Positions 45,830 to 57,539 of a stretch of DNA of 64,000 nt are shown in pieces; position 1 is the first letter of the stretch; every line of letters begins with the position of its first letter. Under the pieces are notes generated by a model. That model was given only the letters and a program-made list of their open reading frames with translations, was not told the DNA's origin and ran no database searches. The DNA is from Ptychodera flava (Eukaryota; Hemichordata; Enteropneusta; Ptychoderidae). Both the position numbers and the translations under genes were made by a program. The stretch spans positions 23,469,237 to 23,533,236 of the forward strand of contig NC_091930.1 of the NCBI RefSeq assembly GCF_041260155.1. The letters run 5' to 3'.

Positions 45830-47150
45830 ATGACAGAAAACTCAGCAGAGACACCCGAAGCAAGTGGCCCGAACAATGGCGCCCAACCGCGACCGAAACG
45901 GTCAAGAGCGGGACACCGGACAAGGATGGAACGCCTCCTTCAACAAGCCGAGGAGCTTATGGAGCAACCGGTGAACACAGACCGCCTTGATACACTGAGT
46001 GGGCTTATCAAAACCATGGAAGAGAAAATCAAGACCATACGGCTGCTAGACGAGACTATATTACAGGACACCACCGACGACGGGTACAATGATGAACTCA
46101 TCGAACAGGATGAAGTAACCACTGGCTTCATTCTACGCATCGAAAAGGTACGGCGATATTTTACTCGTCAAGAAAACGAAGTTAGCGTAGTGCCTACTCA
46201 GGCAAACACCAGTCCGCCTCATACCGACAACGTGAGTAAAAGAACTGTTCACTTGCCCAAACTTTCCCTACCTCGATTTGCTGGCGATTTGCTGCAATGG
46301 AAAACTTTCCACGATTCATTTGATTCGGCTGTCAATCAAGACTCGTCTCTCTCAAACGTGCAGAAATTTCAGTATTTGAGGGGACAACTCGATGATGAAG
46401 CGAGTCGTGTGATTGAAGGCTTAGCTTTGACCAATGACAATTATGAGAAGGCCATGGACTTACTCCGTGCACGTTTCGGGCAAACACACAAGTTGGTCAG
46501 TGCATATATGCGTGCCCTCTGGGAAATTCGACAACCGAGGGATAAAGTAGAAGACCTGAGACAGTTTTACGACATTTTAGAAAGCTACATACGGGGCTTA
46601 GAGTCACTCGGCAAAGTACAGGACTCATACGGAGATTTGCTAGTGCCTGTAATTATCGACAAAATTCCAGGGAGAATTCGAACACTGATTACACGGGAGC
46701 ATGGTGATAAAGAGTGGCGTCTTCAGGATCTGCGTACTGCCATTTTGAAGGAAATTCACGCAGCGGAAGCTGGTACCTCATCGGGACAAACTACTGACGT
46801 CACAGACCCCCAGCCAACGGCGGCCTTTCTCGTAAAAAACAATCATCGTTCGCCTTCGCAGCAAAAGGCCATAAGCTTAAAGAGTCGCCCCTGTGTATTC
46901 TGCAAAGCATCACACTCGCCTACAGTTTGTGCGGTTGTAACTGACCCTGTCAAACGAATGGAAATTGTCAAAAGAGATTTGTTATGTTTCAACTGTTTTG
47001 GAACACACAAAGCTGCAGTCTGTACATCCAAGTTCAGATGTAGGAAGTGCAGCCGAAAACACCATACTGCCCTCTGTAATAGCACAGATCACATTACAAA
47101 GAAACCAGAAAGTGAAACTGTTACGGTACACAGTAAACTTGCACTTGGAG
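45830..47150 (+). mobile_element. BEL/Pao gag-like region
   Basis: Opens with MTENSAETPEASGPNNG and a coiled-coil-prone acidic stretch. Then comes the capsid-like domain typical of BEL/Pao (DUF1759 type; LPKLSLPRFAGDLLQWKTF, SNVQKFQYLRGQL), and two Cys/His clusters (CVFCKASHSP, CFNCFGTHKAAVC) near 46.9-47.07 kb that act as zinc knuckles. Particle-forming protein of the element. Confidence 0.85.
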
Positions 47151-47600
47151 ACCAGAAACATCAGTGTGGACCAGTCTTGTTGAAGACTGCTGTCACTACG
47201 GCTGTGAATGGAAATAATCGCATCAAGGTCAATGTCTTACTCGACGAGGGTTCACAGCGATCGTTCATTACCGATGACTGCGCTAATCTACTCAAACTAC
47301 AGATGCAAGGGACTGAGAAAATCAACTTGGCGCCCTTTGGCTCAACTTCGAATGGTATTCGTGCCATGAACAACACAACTGTTCATCTTGAAACGGTCAC
47401 CGGACCTAACATATCAGTTAAAGTGCTCATAATAGCAAGAATTTCAACTCCCATGAGAACTCATTTAACAAGATCAGTGCTAGATCTTCCACATTTAAAG
47501 AACTCAACATTGCTCAACGTCTTGGTAGTGAAGCAGCAGAAATTGACATTCTCATTGGGGCAGACTACTATTGGACAGTAGTGGGAGATGATATCCGTAG
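47150..47600 (+). mobile_element. BEL/Pao aspartic protease region
   Basis: Reads VNVLLDEGSQRSFITDDCAN, the DUF1758-type protease of BEL/Pao; the usual D-S/T-G place here is D-E-G-S. It cuts the polyprotein in intact relatives. Confidence 0.75.
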
Positions 47601-48760
47601 AGGTCCTGGACCAACAGCCATGTCGTCCAAATTTGGATATCTGCTTTCAGGACCAACCAACATAGAGAGTACTGTGGGTACAAGCTCATCAACAACAATA
47701 CTGCATGTCATGACTGACAGTAAGGCAGACCAAGAGATAATGTCGCAATACTGGGACTTAGAGACTTTAGGCATCAAGGAGAACTACAACACGGATATCA
47801 CCAACAACGTTTGGTTTAAAAATATCGTGAAACACATTTGGAAAGGTCATCAGAAGGTCAATACATCGCAAGTTTGCCATGGGGTGAAGACCATCCACCA
47901 CTACCCACTAATTTCGAGATTGCCAATTTGAGAACCCGATCAATGGTACGCAGACTAGAACCAGAACTCAGACATAAATATGATGACATCATCATGGATC
48001 AAGTAGCCAAGGGATTTATCAGCAAGATGGATAATGCAGACCAGTCAAAGGGCCATTACTTGCCACACCATGCAGTCAGGAAGGATTCTGAAACTACACC
48101 TATCCGTATTGTGTATGATTGTAGCTGCCAGAAATCATCAGAACAACCAAGCCTCAACGATTGTTTAGAGACAGGTCCGCACTTATTGAATGATCTGAGC
48201 GCTATACTGTTACGTTTCCGAGCACACAACGTAGGATTTACGAGTGATATCGAGAAGGCATTTCTTCATGTGCAGCTGGCCGACAAAGATCGTGACTATA
48301 CCAAGTTCCTGTGGATTTCAGATCCTGACAATCCAGAGAGTCAGTTTGAAACATACCGTTTCAATGTGGTGCTGTTTGGTGCAGTGTGTTCACCATTCAT
48401 CTTGAACTCTGTTGTGAAAACGCACCTTGAAGAAAACTCATCGCACATCACATCAGATATCGCAAAGAACGTGTACGTGGACAATATCGTTAGCGGTGCT
48501 GTTGATACAAAGGACACAATGACATACTACGAAGAAGCAAACTCTGTCATGTCCAGTGGTGGCTTTCGACTACGATCATGGGTATCAAATGACGAGAAAC
48601 TGAATGAAGTTGCGAAGAATGACGAAATAGCAGAATCGAAGGGTGAAGTCAGTACTCTTGGTATGAAATGGATAACACAGTCGGATAAGTTAACATATGT
48701 GGAGAAAAACTTCGATGAAGACAGCCCTACCACAAACGAGAGATAGTACGCACCACATCA
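47600..48760 (+). mobile_element. BEL/Pao reverse transcriptase region
   Basis: Seen are RIVYDCSCQKS, SLNDCLETGPHLLNDLSAIL, FTSDIEKAFLHVQL and NVYVDNIVSGA, in the order of RT blocks 2-5 of BEL/Pao. Upstream lies the usual linker with YWDLETLGI. Confidence 0.88.
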
Positions 48761-49630
48761 AGTATCTTTGACCCATTCGGATACCTTTCGCCAGTCCATG
48801 TGAGTGCAAAGAAGCTCATCCAAGAACTGTGGCAACAAAAACGAGGATGGGACGAACAAATACCTGAACATTTAGAGCTGGAATGGCACAAAATTCGGAG
48901 CAACCTCAAAGACGCCCTAGACATACAGATCAACCGCCAGTACATCAAAGAGTTAACACAAGAAAAGGAATGTGAACTTCATGTGTTTTCCGATGCCAGT
49001 CAGAGTGCTTATGGTGCTGCAGTGTACATAAAGCATGGTAAACTAACGTCGCTTGTTATGGCCAAGAGTCGTGTAAAGCCCCTGAAGGATATCTCACTGC
49101 CATGCTTAGAACTGATGGGTGCTGTCATAGCAACCAGACTCGCAAACCATGTGACATATGCTCTGCATGGTACACTTTCCCTCACAAAGACAACAGTATG
49201 GATCGACAACCAAGCAGTTATCCATTGGATTGTGGGAAACAAGAAGCTACCAGTCTTCGTACAAAATAGAGTCAATGAAATCAAAAAGCATGATTTCGAA
49301 GTAAAATACTGCCCCACAAAGGATAACCCGGCAGACTTACTCACGAGAGGAATCACAGCCAGTGAGTTGAGAAACTCAGACCTATGGTGGAAGGGACCAC
49401 ATTGGTTAAGTGATGGCGATTGGCCGATCTGCGACATCTTCGATAGTAAAGTGCTACTGCAACATGAAGCAATCAATCAACCAGGCAAGCCCAGCATGTC
49501 AACCACAAGCCCAGCTGACAAGACCGTGGAATTCGGTATCCACAAACTGATTGATGCCAACCGCTACAGCTCCCTGAGAAAACTGCTTCATGTCACCGCA
49601 TACGTGCTGAAGTTACTTCAAAACTGAGAG
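48760..49630 (+). mobile_element. BEL/Pao RNase H region
   Basis: Begins with SIFDPFGYLSPV-type sequence joining RT, then ELHVFSDASQSAYGAAVY, LPCLELMGAVIATRLA and WIDNQAVIHWI, the RNase H acidic motifs of this clade, followed by the NPADLLTRG linker. Confidence 0.85.
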
Positions 49631-49644
49631 GAAGCAAGACTTCC

Positions 49645-51903
49645 ATGGGGAACCCTAACATTTCAGTGCAAGATATCAGAGACGCGGAAGCCCTATGGAT
49701 CACAGGAATTCAAGCCGAAATGTACGTCAATGAAATTGCTACCTTAAGGAAAACCAGGACCATGAGAGAACCCCTGGTGAGACAGTTACGGTTATTCATA
49801 GACAGAGATGGCATACTTCGTCTGGGTGGAAGGCTCCATAACGCACCGATCAACGAGGAGACGAAATTTCCCATACTACTACCCAGAAACCACGCATTCA
49901 CAAGACTTGTCATACAACAGGCTCACATCAGAGTACTTCACTCAGGAATGCAGGCGACCGTGACAAATATTCGACAACGTTACTGGATTCCCCGCATACG
50001 TGAAAGTGTGAAAGCTGTACTTCGGAAATGCGTCAAGTGCCGTAAAATCGCAGGGAAGCCATACAGAATGCCGATAACACCACCTCTCCAGTCGTACCGA
50101 GTTAGCGACGCTCCGCCCTTCACAGTGACCGGCATAGATTTCACAGGAGCGCTACATGTCATTTCTCCTACAAGAAATTCTGAAGATAAAGTGTACATCT
50201 GCCTATTCACATGTGCCTCAACGCGTGCCGTACATTTGGAAGTTGTGACTGATCTGTCTACGAAAACATTTCTGAATGCGTTCAGACGTTTCTCAGCCCG
50301 TCATTCATTACCGAGCAAGATCGTCTCAGACAATGCATCCACGTATATGTCAGCGGCTGATGAAATACGCAAGATAGTAGAATCCAGACAGGTACAACGT
50401 CACATGATCAACAATCGAGTAGAATGGCTGTTCATTCCAAAGAGAGCCCCATGGTTTGGTGGGTTTTGGGAGAGGTTAATCGGACTTACCAAAACACCAT
50501 AAAGAAAGTTCTAGGACGCGCACGGATACCCTAGATCATAGAGAAAGATAGATAGAGTGGCAACGGGTATTGTTTAAGGCGTGAAGCGGTTACGTAACCA
50601 TCCATGTTCGCCTCGCCTCAGGTTGCTCTCGTCTCTCTTTTCCGAAGAGTGCCGACCATGAATCCTTCGGTAATTTTCGGATTTTCGCCAATTGTTAAGC
50701 GAAAGTATGTTCGGCAAAGTTTGTGTTGTTGTTGTCGTGTGGTGCTGAGCAGAATTGACGTGCTGGCGAAAACGGGAGTGTTTTGAGCTTCAGGAAAATG
50801 AGTTTTACCGTTTTAAAAATTCCTCTCATATTTTTATGAATATATAATGAGTGTGTTTGAATCAATTTTGAAAGTCTTTTATCGATACTGTCTGGTTTTA
50901 CTCAATGGTTTACGGTCAGTCATACCGTCTTTTACACGTGCGTCAAGGAAGGACATGTTTATGAAACTGCTGGCGTGTTATGTTTTGATTGGCGTGAAGC
51001 AGTGTTTCTGGCCTGAGAGCTCAGAAAGTAACTATGGTTGCTACGCGACTGGCAGTACGATGCCATCTCGTCGTATTTTTCGCATAATCTCGTGTAATTA
51101 TCAACCACAAACAAAGCCTCCAAAAGTTTAACACCTTTGAAGCTCATTTTAATATGAAAAGCCAATAGTCTACCGAGACGACCATGGAACAAAAGGCATG
51201 CAAGTGTTGCCACTCTGTTTATGTTTCTCTGTGCCTAGATGAACTTACTACTGTGGTTGCTGAGGTGGAAACCATGCTCAACGAGCGCCCACTGACTTAC
51301 GTCGGAGATGATGTATCACTGACTCCATCACTGTTACTCTACGGTCGTAACATAAACACGCTTCCACTTGAGCTGACCGATGACAGTGAAATCACCGACC
51401 CTACATTCACAGTGAGTACCAGAGAGTATCGAAGCGATCTGGAAAACCGCGCAAGACATCTTGCAAAACTGAAGAACCACTTTTGGCGTCGATGGTATAC
51501 GGAGTACTTACCTGCCCTCCATGAACGTCACTATGTGAAAGGGAAAGCCGGAAACGCCATAAAGACTGGCGACGTGGTGATTGTACATAGCGATGACAAA
51601 CACAGACTGAACTGGAACCTTGCTGTGGTGGAAGAGCTGAAATACGGACATGATGGACTCGTACGTTCCGCGACAATCAGAACGAAGCAAGGTAACACAA
51701 CACGCCCTATATCTAAGCTATACCCACTGGAGTTAAGCTACAAATCAGACAGGACATCAGCCGATGTTGTGGAGGACAATACCAGAACGGACTTGCAGGA
51801 CACTGATGTACCCAATGTGAAAGGACGCTCTATGCGGAAATCCGCAGTTAAGGCTCGCGAAAACATTAAGCAATGGACACAGAGTCTGTCTGATCATGAG
51901 TAA
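49645..51903 (+). mobile_element. BEL/Pao integrase region, split by a nested element
   Basis: To the left: an H2C2 zinc finger (H-x-R-V-L-H-S-G...C-V-K-C-R-K), a GIDFTGAL catalytic-core start and a SDNASTY motif. To the right of the nested element: LTTVVAEVETMLNERPLTY and a C-terminal chromo/DUF5641-like part (SDDKHRLNWNLAVVEEL). The nested DNA element lies at 50537-51233. Confidence 0.88.
50537..51233. mobile_element. Nested 697-bp non-autonomous DNA transposon
   Basis: Flanked by CCTAGAT at 50530-50536 and 51234-51240. Terminal inverted repeats of about 28 bp: CATAGAGAAAGATAGATAGA then GTGGCAAC at the left, and the mirror of CACAGAGAAACATAAACAGA then GTGGCAAC at the right. No transposase. 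A 7-bp (or imperfect 8-bp) target duplication suggests a hAT- or P-like source. It is younger than the BEL element it entered. Confidence 0.9.
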
Positions 51904-52184
51904 AGACACAGTGAAGTATCACTCTAGTGTTAATGATGTTTATTGGAGTTTGTTGAAAGTTAAAAAATTTGACTTTGTTTGTTGGATTTCGTGTTCAGAT
52001 TCGAGACTTACAAATCGTTGACTTTCAAACTCTGATACTTCCAAAATGTTACAAAGTATCGCGAGATTCGTTTCACAAGTGACACGTGATTGAAGTGTTC
52101 GTTGTTTTATTCAGTTATTACTGCTATCGGACTTAGTAGTTTTCACAGTTGAACATTCAATAGTTCATTTGGCGCCCCGGAGGA

Positions 52185-52432
52185 TGTCGGAAAGCAAACC
52201 CATTATAGAGAAATTGCAACACTGTAACCATTTGGTGTGCGTTTCCATAGTAACTGAGTTTCCCGCCAGTTTGCTGTCACATGATTAGGCGGCGCATGTA
52301 CGTTAGTTATACGAATAAAACTCACGACTTTGAGTGTATGAAAAGTCTGTCTCTGCGTGTCTCAGTTTCCTTGTGAACCCGCTTCTTGGGGAAAGCGAGA
52401 GAACTATAAGGTGTACACACACCTCCCCCACA
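52185..52432 (+). repeat. BEL/Pao 3' LTR
   Basis: Identical in length to the 5' LTR with one difference (C/T in CAGTTTCCYTGTG). It is preceded by GGCGCCCCGGAGGA, the likely purine-rich primer site. Confidence 0.93.
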
Positions 52433-53067
52433 AAAGTATAAGAAAGACACCGGCATTTAGACACCGGCATTTCGCAAGAGGAGAGCATCCAGGCAGCTGT
52501 TGAAGATCCCGAGACGTACAACCTTTAATATATCAAATGCCCAGGTCATTGTACTCATTAACTTGAAACAATCAAATGCTCGGGAATGTTAACCCGTTTT
52601 TAATGACAACGATTCTAAAAGTAGTATTTGTATGCCTAATATAACACTCGCCCTGTGAAGTGACCAAAGCAAAACAACAGAAAAAATCATTATCTGCACC
52701 TTTCATTCATATTCATTTTTCCCGACCGCTTTGCTTGTACCATTTTCATTGCCCAGTCACGGTCTGCAATTACTACAGACGCTTTTTAGCACTGATTTTG
52801 AAATAACATTCGGGCAATCACATATTACAAAAGTGAAAAGTCCTTGCACTTCTTCAAAACTCAAGACGGGTGTATTTTAAAAAAAAAGTTAAAAGAATAA
52901 TATTACTTTTATTTTGATATGTTGATATAATAATCTGTTCATATTACGATTACAAAGATAATGTAGACAAAAATGGTTACGGTTCAGTCGTGTCAAAGTG
53001 AACAGTCAAATGTGCTACCACTGATTGGCGCCTAATGTCTCTGCTTATGTGTATCATATACTCTCAC
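52433..53067. other. Gene A intron right of the BEL/Pao element
   Basis: Contains a small doubled word GACACCGGCATTT (52448 and 52461) and a short open patch to 52528. Otherwise AT-rich intron. Confidence 0.45.
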
Positions 53068-53190
53068 CTTCGTCTTGCGCTCATATTGAGGTTTGTCAAC
53101 CACACCGAGAGCTAATCCGAAGTCAGATATTTTGCAAACGATGTGTTTGTCTGTGAGGACGTTTCTGGCCGCTAGATTCCAGTGTACGCA
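53068..53190 (-). CDS. Gene A kinase exon 4: catalytic loop, HRD to HWN
   Basis: After TTTCCCAG: CVHWNLAARNVLTDKHIV, then CKISDFGLALGVVD and KPQYERKTK, ending AAG|GTGAGA. The H-R-D-L-A-A-R-N motif has W and N in place of R and D, removing the catalytic base. The magnesium-binding D-F-G is intact. Exactly 41 codons, phase 0 at both ends. Confidence 0.9.
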
Positions 53191-53596
53191 CTGGGAAAGA
53201 AGTTATTTATGCTTTAATGTCATTAGGACATTCGATGCATGTGACGTTTATGGACAGCTTAGCAGCACCCCGGAAAATTAAAATTAAAATATTTTTGGGC
53301 TTCAAATATGATAACAAGTTGCCCTTAACCCGTCTTTTACTCCAAACTGAAAAAATATAGGATACACCAACGTCTTTCAATATCACGCATAGCCACTTTA
53401 ATTTAGATTATGCTCTGTCAAAGAGTGGTATCTTTGCTATCTAGGTATTGGTAGATAAAACTTCTTAGTCAATGTATACCAAATTAGATAATAATTTAAA
53501 AAACCTCTTCTGGGTAAATTTTTACAAAACCATATCATCTACCGAGGTTGTTTAATTTCATTATACAACGCATTTTAATTATTTCAAAAATATTAC

Positions 53597-53784
53597 CTCT
53601 CTTGATGATAAAAATTCCATTTCCGAAGACACTTGATGTGCAAAGGTCAAGAGGTCTGTGCTTGTCAAAGTCTTGTTGTCATTGCTTATGTTGGTATAAG
53701 CACTGCCAAGGGCAGATCTGTTATTTCTTAAAAATTCTTGGAGATTACCTCCTTCCATAAATTCCAAAATCATGTAGAATGGTT
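53597..53784 (-). CDS. Gene A kinase exon 3: hinge and helix D/E
   Basis: After TTTTCTAG: (E)PFYMILEFMEGGNLQEFL, an insert rich in N/S/T (YTNISNDNKTL), then LLTFAHQVSSEMEFLSS ending AGAGAG|GTAATA. Typical hinge, kinase insert and helix E; M-E-F-L-S-S-R-E joins exon 4 as in intact relatives (MEFLSSRECVHRDL). Confidence 0.9.
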
Positions 53785-54423
53785 CTAGAAAATGAAAAAC
53801 ATTTTATATTTATAATATGATTAAGGTATTCGGGTATCTTACAATTGTTTTCTCTTGCAATAAAGATTGCCTTTGGTGCAAAGATCGATGACGTAAAAAC
53901 GAATAGACTCAAGCCAAGTGGAATATAGAAACCGCATGTATTTTGTGAACATAAACGAAATCAACCATGAAGCAAACACAGAGGCAACACCGTTGGTACA
54001 AAGAAGTTATAAAATGGCAAACACACATGTGGACTGAAAGTAGCACCGAAATTAGAATGTTAGAGCTGAAACGAATAACAGATGGACGAAGAAATTAGGC
54101 GAAATTTGTTTGTGTCTAACATATACTCTTTTTGCGGTTGACAATCAGAATGTAAAAGACACACAAACGTAGTGTATTGAATAAAATCAAAATCCTCTTA
54201 ATATCTTAGGAGATTAATTCAACCCCTAACTACTTATTCCTTCCAATTTTCTTGAAATTATTATTATTTTTGCATATGGTACACATCTATATCATTTTAA
54301 AGCCTCATTTCGTGCATCAAGAATGGAAACTTCAAACATGTGACAGGATAACAGAAAATAAGCGTTCGAAGTGCTGTAAAAGGAGACATTGTACGTCTAC
54401 CATGAATACGACTAGATTCTTAC

Positions 54424-54534
54424 CGTGTTCCATACAGCAGCCTAGTAAAGAAACAATATTTGGACGGGATCCGATAGACTTCATTGGATCTATCTCTTTA
54501 AGAAAATCCATTTTATCAACATCGAGAGGACGTT
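54424..54534 (-). CDS. Gene A kinase exon 2: helix C to beta 4
   Basis: Reads ERPLDVDKMDFLKEIDPM then KSIGSRPNIVSLLGCCMEH and ends CACG|GTAAGA in phase 1. The helix C Glu (K-E-I) is present. The acceptor GTTATGTAG implies a preceding phase-1 exon, but exon 1 ends in phase 2, so one base is missing or a splice site differs. Confidence 0.85.
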
Positions 54535-54681
54535 CTACATAACGCAAAAGAATCATCATATCAATAAAATGAGTGACTAAGATTTCTATTGAATATTTAC
54601 ACATCTAAACTGTTCACAAACATAACAATATCAGAAGGAAAGCACCAAGTTTTGACTAATCATAGTTTTTAGTATATTTAC

Positions 54682-54899
54682 CTTTCAAGATCTTCCACAA
54701 CCACGTTCGAGACCCCTTCTCTTCCAGCGATATTCCAAGCTTCAGCCTTAACAAACCTGTCAAAGGCGCCCTCCGCCAAAGTTCCTTTCACGTACAGAAA
54801 CTCACGCGAAATTTCGAACGACGACCTTTCACCGAGTTTCATGTACACAGATTCGCCTTCTACACGACGTGTGATCGATGTGTAATGTTCATATTCATC
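54682..54899 (-). CDS. Gene A kinase exon 1: juxtamembrane and Gly loop
   Basis: Reads DEYEHYTSITRRVEGESVYM, then FEISREFLYVKGTLAEGAFD and FVKAEAWNIAGREGVSNVVV plus EDLE, ending GAAAG|GTAAAT. The Gly-rich loop keeps one of three Gly and the beta-3 lysine is Glu (VVVE). The acceptor TTTGAAAG is weak, so the 5' edge is uncertain. Confidence 0.8.
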
Positions 54900-55600
54900 C
54901 TTTCAAAACAGCGAGAGATAAAGTATACAGCAATTCATCGGCGTATAACTGAGCGTTGCAATATTATCGAGAGTTATAGAGGCAGTTTCACTTAGAATAG
55001 GTAATTACAGCGGTTGTGAATTCATTTCTATGGTTGTAAACGTAGATGATACAATGGTCTTTTGAATAAAGATGCAATCGTGTATATTGTTTCTATAAGG
55101 CAAGAACTTTCAACATATCTGTGCTCAGAAATACACGACAGCTTTCCCTGCGAGAATGTTGATTTATTGAAAGTGTAATGTCTGCATACTTACTGCAAAC
55201 ATGGAAGATAAATAAATAAACGACATTGACGAGGATAACAGACTGGGGTTTAATCAAGTATCACCAGCAGCGCCTTTTCCGGTCACTAACAGGCATTGCT
55301 TTTTGCAAAGGTCAATTTGAGAAAGTTCAACGAAATAATTTGAATTGAATATTTAAATCTGACGGTGCATAAAACAAACCTTGAAGATTTAAAATATTCC
55401 ATGCTTCATCAGCATACACCTTTTCGTATCACTATCTGTATGTGTCATTGCTTTGTCCTTCTGTTATTTCAAGTAAACCAACTGTTAGTGTCTCCGGTTC
55501 GTCTATCAGGCAGCTGCCTTTTTAGGTCTATATGTCCATACCTGCCTACTGTTTTTCTCTGCGTGTGTGAATAACCCTGTCAATAAAGTCTCTCTCTCTC

Positions 55601-55666
<66 letters not shown>

Positions 55667-57539
55667 CTCTCTGATTACATGTCTTCTTTACTGACGAGTC
55701 ATGCAAAGTTTTGGCAGTTAGCCAGTTTTTACACTCCTTAATACATACAATCTACTAAAAACGATTATAATGTTTGTAACCTCAATATGACCTAGATAGT
55801 GTGCGAGCTAAGCGTCATTGTTCGTCGACCTTTTTTCTCAAATTGATGTTACAGTTTGATCATGTTATGATCCGACACGCCCTTACCTTCAAAGTCTACC
55901 GATCATATCGTGTTTCAGACGGCAGGTTCGGTACTTTGCACTTCGTACAATGGAAACGACCAAGCGTACAGGTGTTTACACGAAATTTCTGTTTTTGCAA
56001 ACACAATAAGATTATGATCATCAATATTAAAACTTGGTTTTTGAACTCCATATTTTGCGTCAGTTGATCAAGTGCCACATTTATACGGGACCTTTATTGC
56101 CTCTTTCATAGAACACATGCAGTACTTCAAGTATGCACGTTTCCACTTTTTAATGGCAACAATTCTTTCGATCAGCCTGAGAAATTGATCAAAGGACATT
56201 TCTCGGGATTCAGTTCCAATTCTTTTCGCAAGTTTGATATTCACACCCATTCTGACACCTCTATTTTGGACAGGATTCAATAATATATAGAGTCCACGCT
56301 ACGATTCGTGCTGAAATTTGGGAGAGCTTATCGACTTGCCTACAACTATATTCACGCCTCACATATACGAACACGACTGCTATAATATCACAAAGCAAAG
56401 CCACAGTCGGGTTTCCGAAATTGACCTTCAAGTATAGTTAGATCATGTCCTTATCAATCCAAAAGAAACGTGAATTTTACAAAACTGTGTAACATACAAT
56501 CGAAAAAGTAAGATAAGTATCGGAAAATCTTGCTCAAGCATATGATTTATTATTCAAACTTTCAGGTTCGGCAATTGCTCGTAGGATTTCACGTACCTTC
56601 TTTTGAAGAAAAAAAAACGGGATTTCACATTTATATAAACTAAAAATGTACAGTCCATTCAAACATTCAATAGGATCGATCGAACACTTCGATTTTACAA
56701 CTGTGTGAACTACAACTATTTAAATTGTCGTGTTTAGGAAAGTATGCAATCATGCAAAATATATACGGACTTCACGTCAAAATGAAAAACAACACAGAAA
56801 TCGAGTTTCAGAACAGGCTTTCTTTGGACTGCAATTCGATCGTCTCATAGACCTCTCACTGAAGTTTGATCAAATTACCTCCAATCAAACACGTAACGGT
56901 AAACACACCCACAGATCACGGAATTCACATATATGAAAATAGTGCTGCAAAGTCAGGTTTCGGAACCTAAGATGCCCTAACGATGATAAGATACTTCCCC
57001 ACCAAACACGCTTACAAAATTCACGATCTTTGAATGGTGAATATTCAAGCCATAAAAAAAGCATGAAGAATAAAGATCACTAAAACGAAAAGTTTGATCA
57101 TTCGCATAAAATATGGTGTGTATATAAAGCGAAATTTTCAAAAGACGGGATTGGAACCTTTCATAAATGTTCCGTCATGCAAAATGTTTGCTCCCACAAA
57201 GTTACATATCGAAAAACGTGTTTTGTCTCCGGTGTATAATTTTGTCACTTTCTCATGCTTGGATTATGTCCATGGAGCACTTGATAGCATCCAAGACAGG
57301 GCATGCCATTTTTGCACAACAAATTTGAGGTAATATATTAGTAAGTCATGCAGCATTCACAATAATGGTCGTCTTAACTGCTACTGTCTGTATCACTTTA
57401 GAAGAACTTACTTCCTTGTGTGGGTAATAACATGGTTTAACATTCATTCCGCTGAACCTCGAGAGCTATCCAAAAGGGCTTGTAAACTTGATAGTACTTA
57501 CACTAAGGATGAGACGAATAAAAATTTGAGTCAAATGGT
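54900..57539. other. Upstream of gene A kinase exons; CT tract only
   Basis: Expected to hold the transmembrane and extracellular exons of gene A, but none was recognised on the minus strand. A (CT)n tract lies at 55589-55672. Confidence 0.45.
55589..55672. repeat. (CT)n microsatellite
   Basis: About 84 bases of CT with three extra C. Minus-strand frames through it encode only RERE repeats. Confidence 0.95.

Larger units (their letters stand above)
45544..52432 (+). mobile_element. BEL/Pao LTR retrotransposon, young, with nested insertion
   Basis: About 6.9 kb including a 697-bp nested element. Two 248-bp LTRs (TGTCGG...CCCACA) differ at one position, which points to a very recent insertion. 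Internal order is gag, protease, RT, RNase H, integrase, the BEL/Pao order, on the plus strand, opposite to gene A. Besides the nested insertion there are about three interruptions of the long frame, so the copy is broken although nearly full length. No matching target duplication was found: left flank ends GACAGC, right flank begins AAAAGT. Confidence 0.93.
43362..54899 (-). pseudogene. Gene A: receptor-type tyrosine kinase domain, catalytically dead
   Basis: Seven minus-strand exons (54899-54682, 54534-54424, 53784-53597, 53190-53068, 45009-44899, 44650-44554, 44223-44124) encode nearly a whole FGFR/VEGFR-like tyrosine kinase domain: FLYVKG start, PNIVSLLGCC, EPFYMILEFMEGGNLQEFLR, FLSSREC, VHWNLAARNVL, ISDFGLA, RWIAVES, IPYQGMS, SCWDEDPEKRPTF. 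Key residues are missing: the Gly loop is LAEGAFDRF (usual LGEGAFGQV), VAVK is VVVE, HRD is HWN, and APE is AVE; DFG is kept. Exon 5 is one base short of the expected reading and the exon 1/2 phases do not agree. Either a pseudokinase with assembly errors or a decaying gene; the latter is favoured. The extracellular part should lie above 55 kb but was not found. Confidence 0.8.

Noticed and set aside
55896-56280. Minus-strand frames with a hydrophobic stretch (VLILMIIILLC)
   Set aside because: Considered as the missing transmembrane exon of gene A, but there is no good acceptor or donor and no link to the kinase frame.
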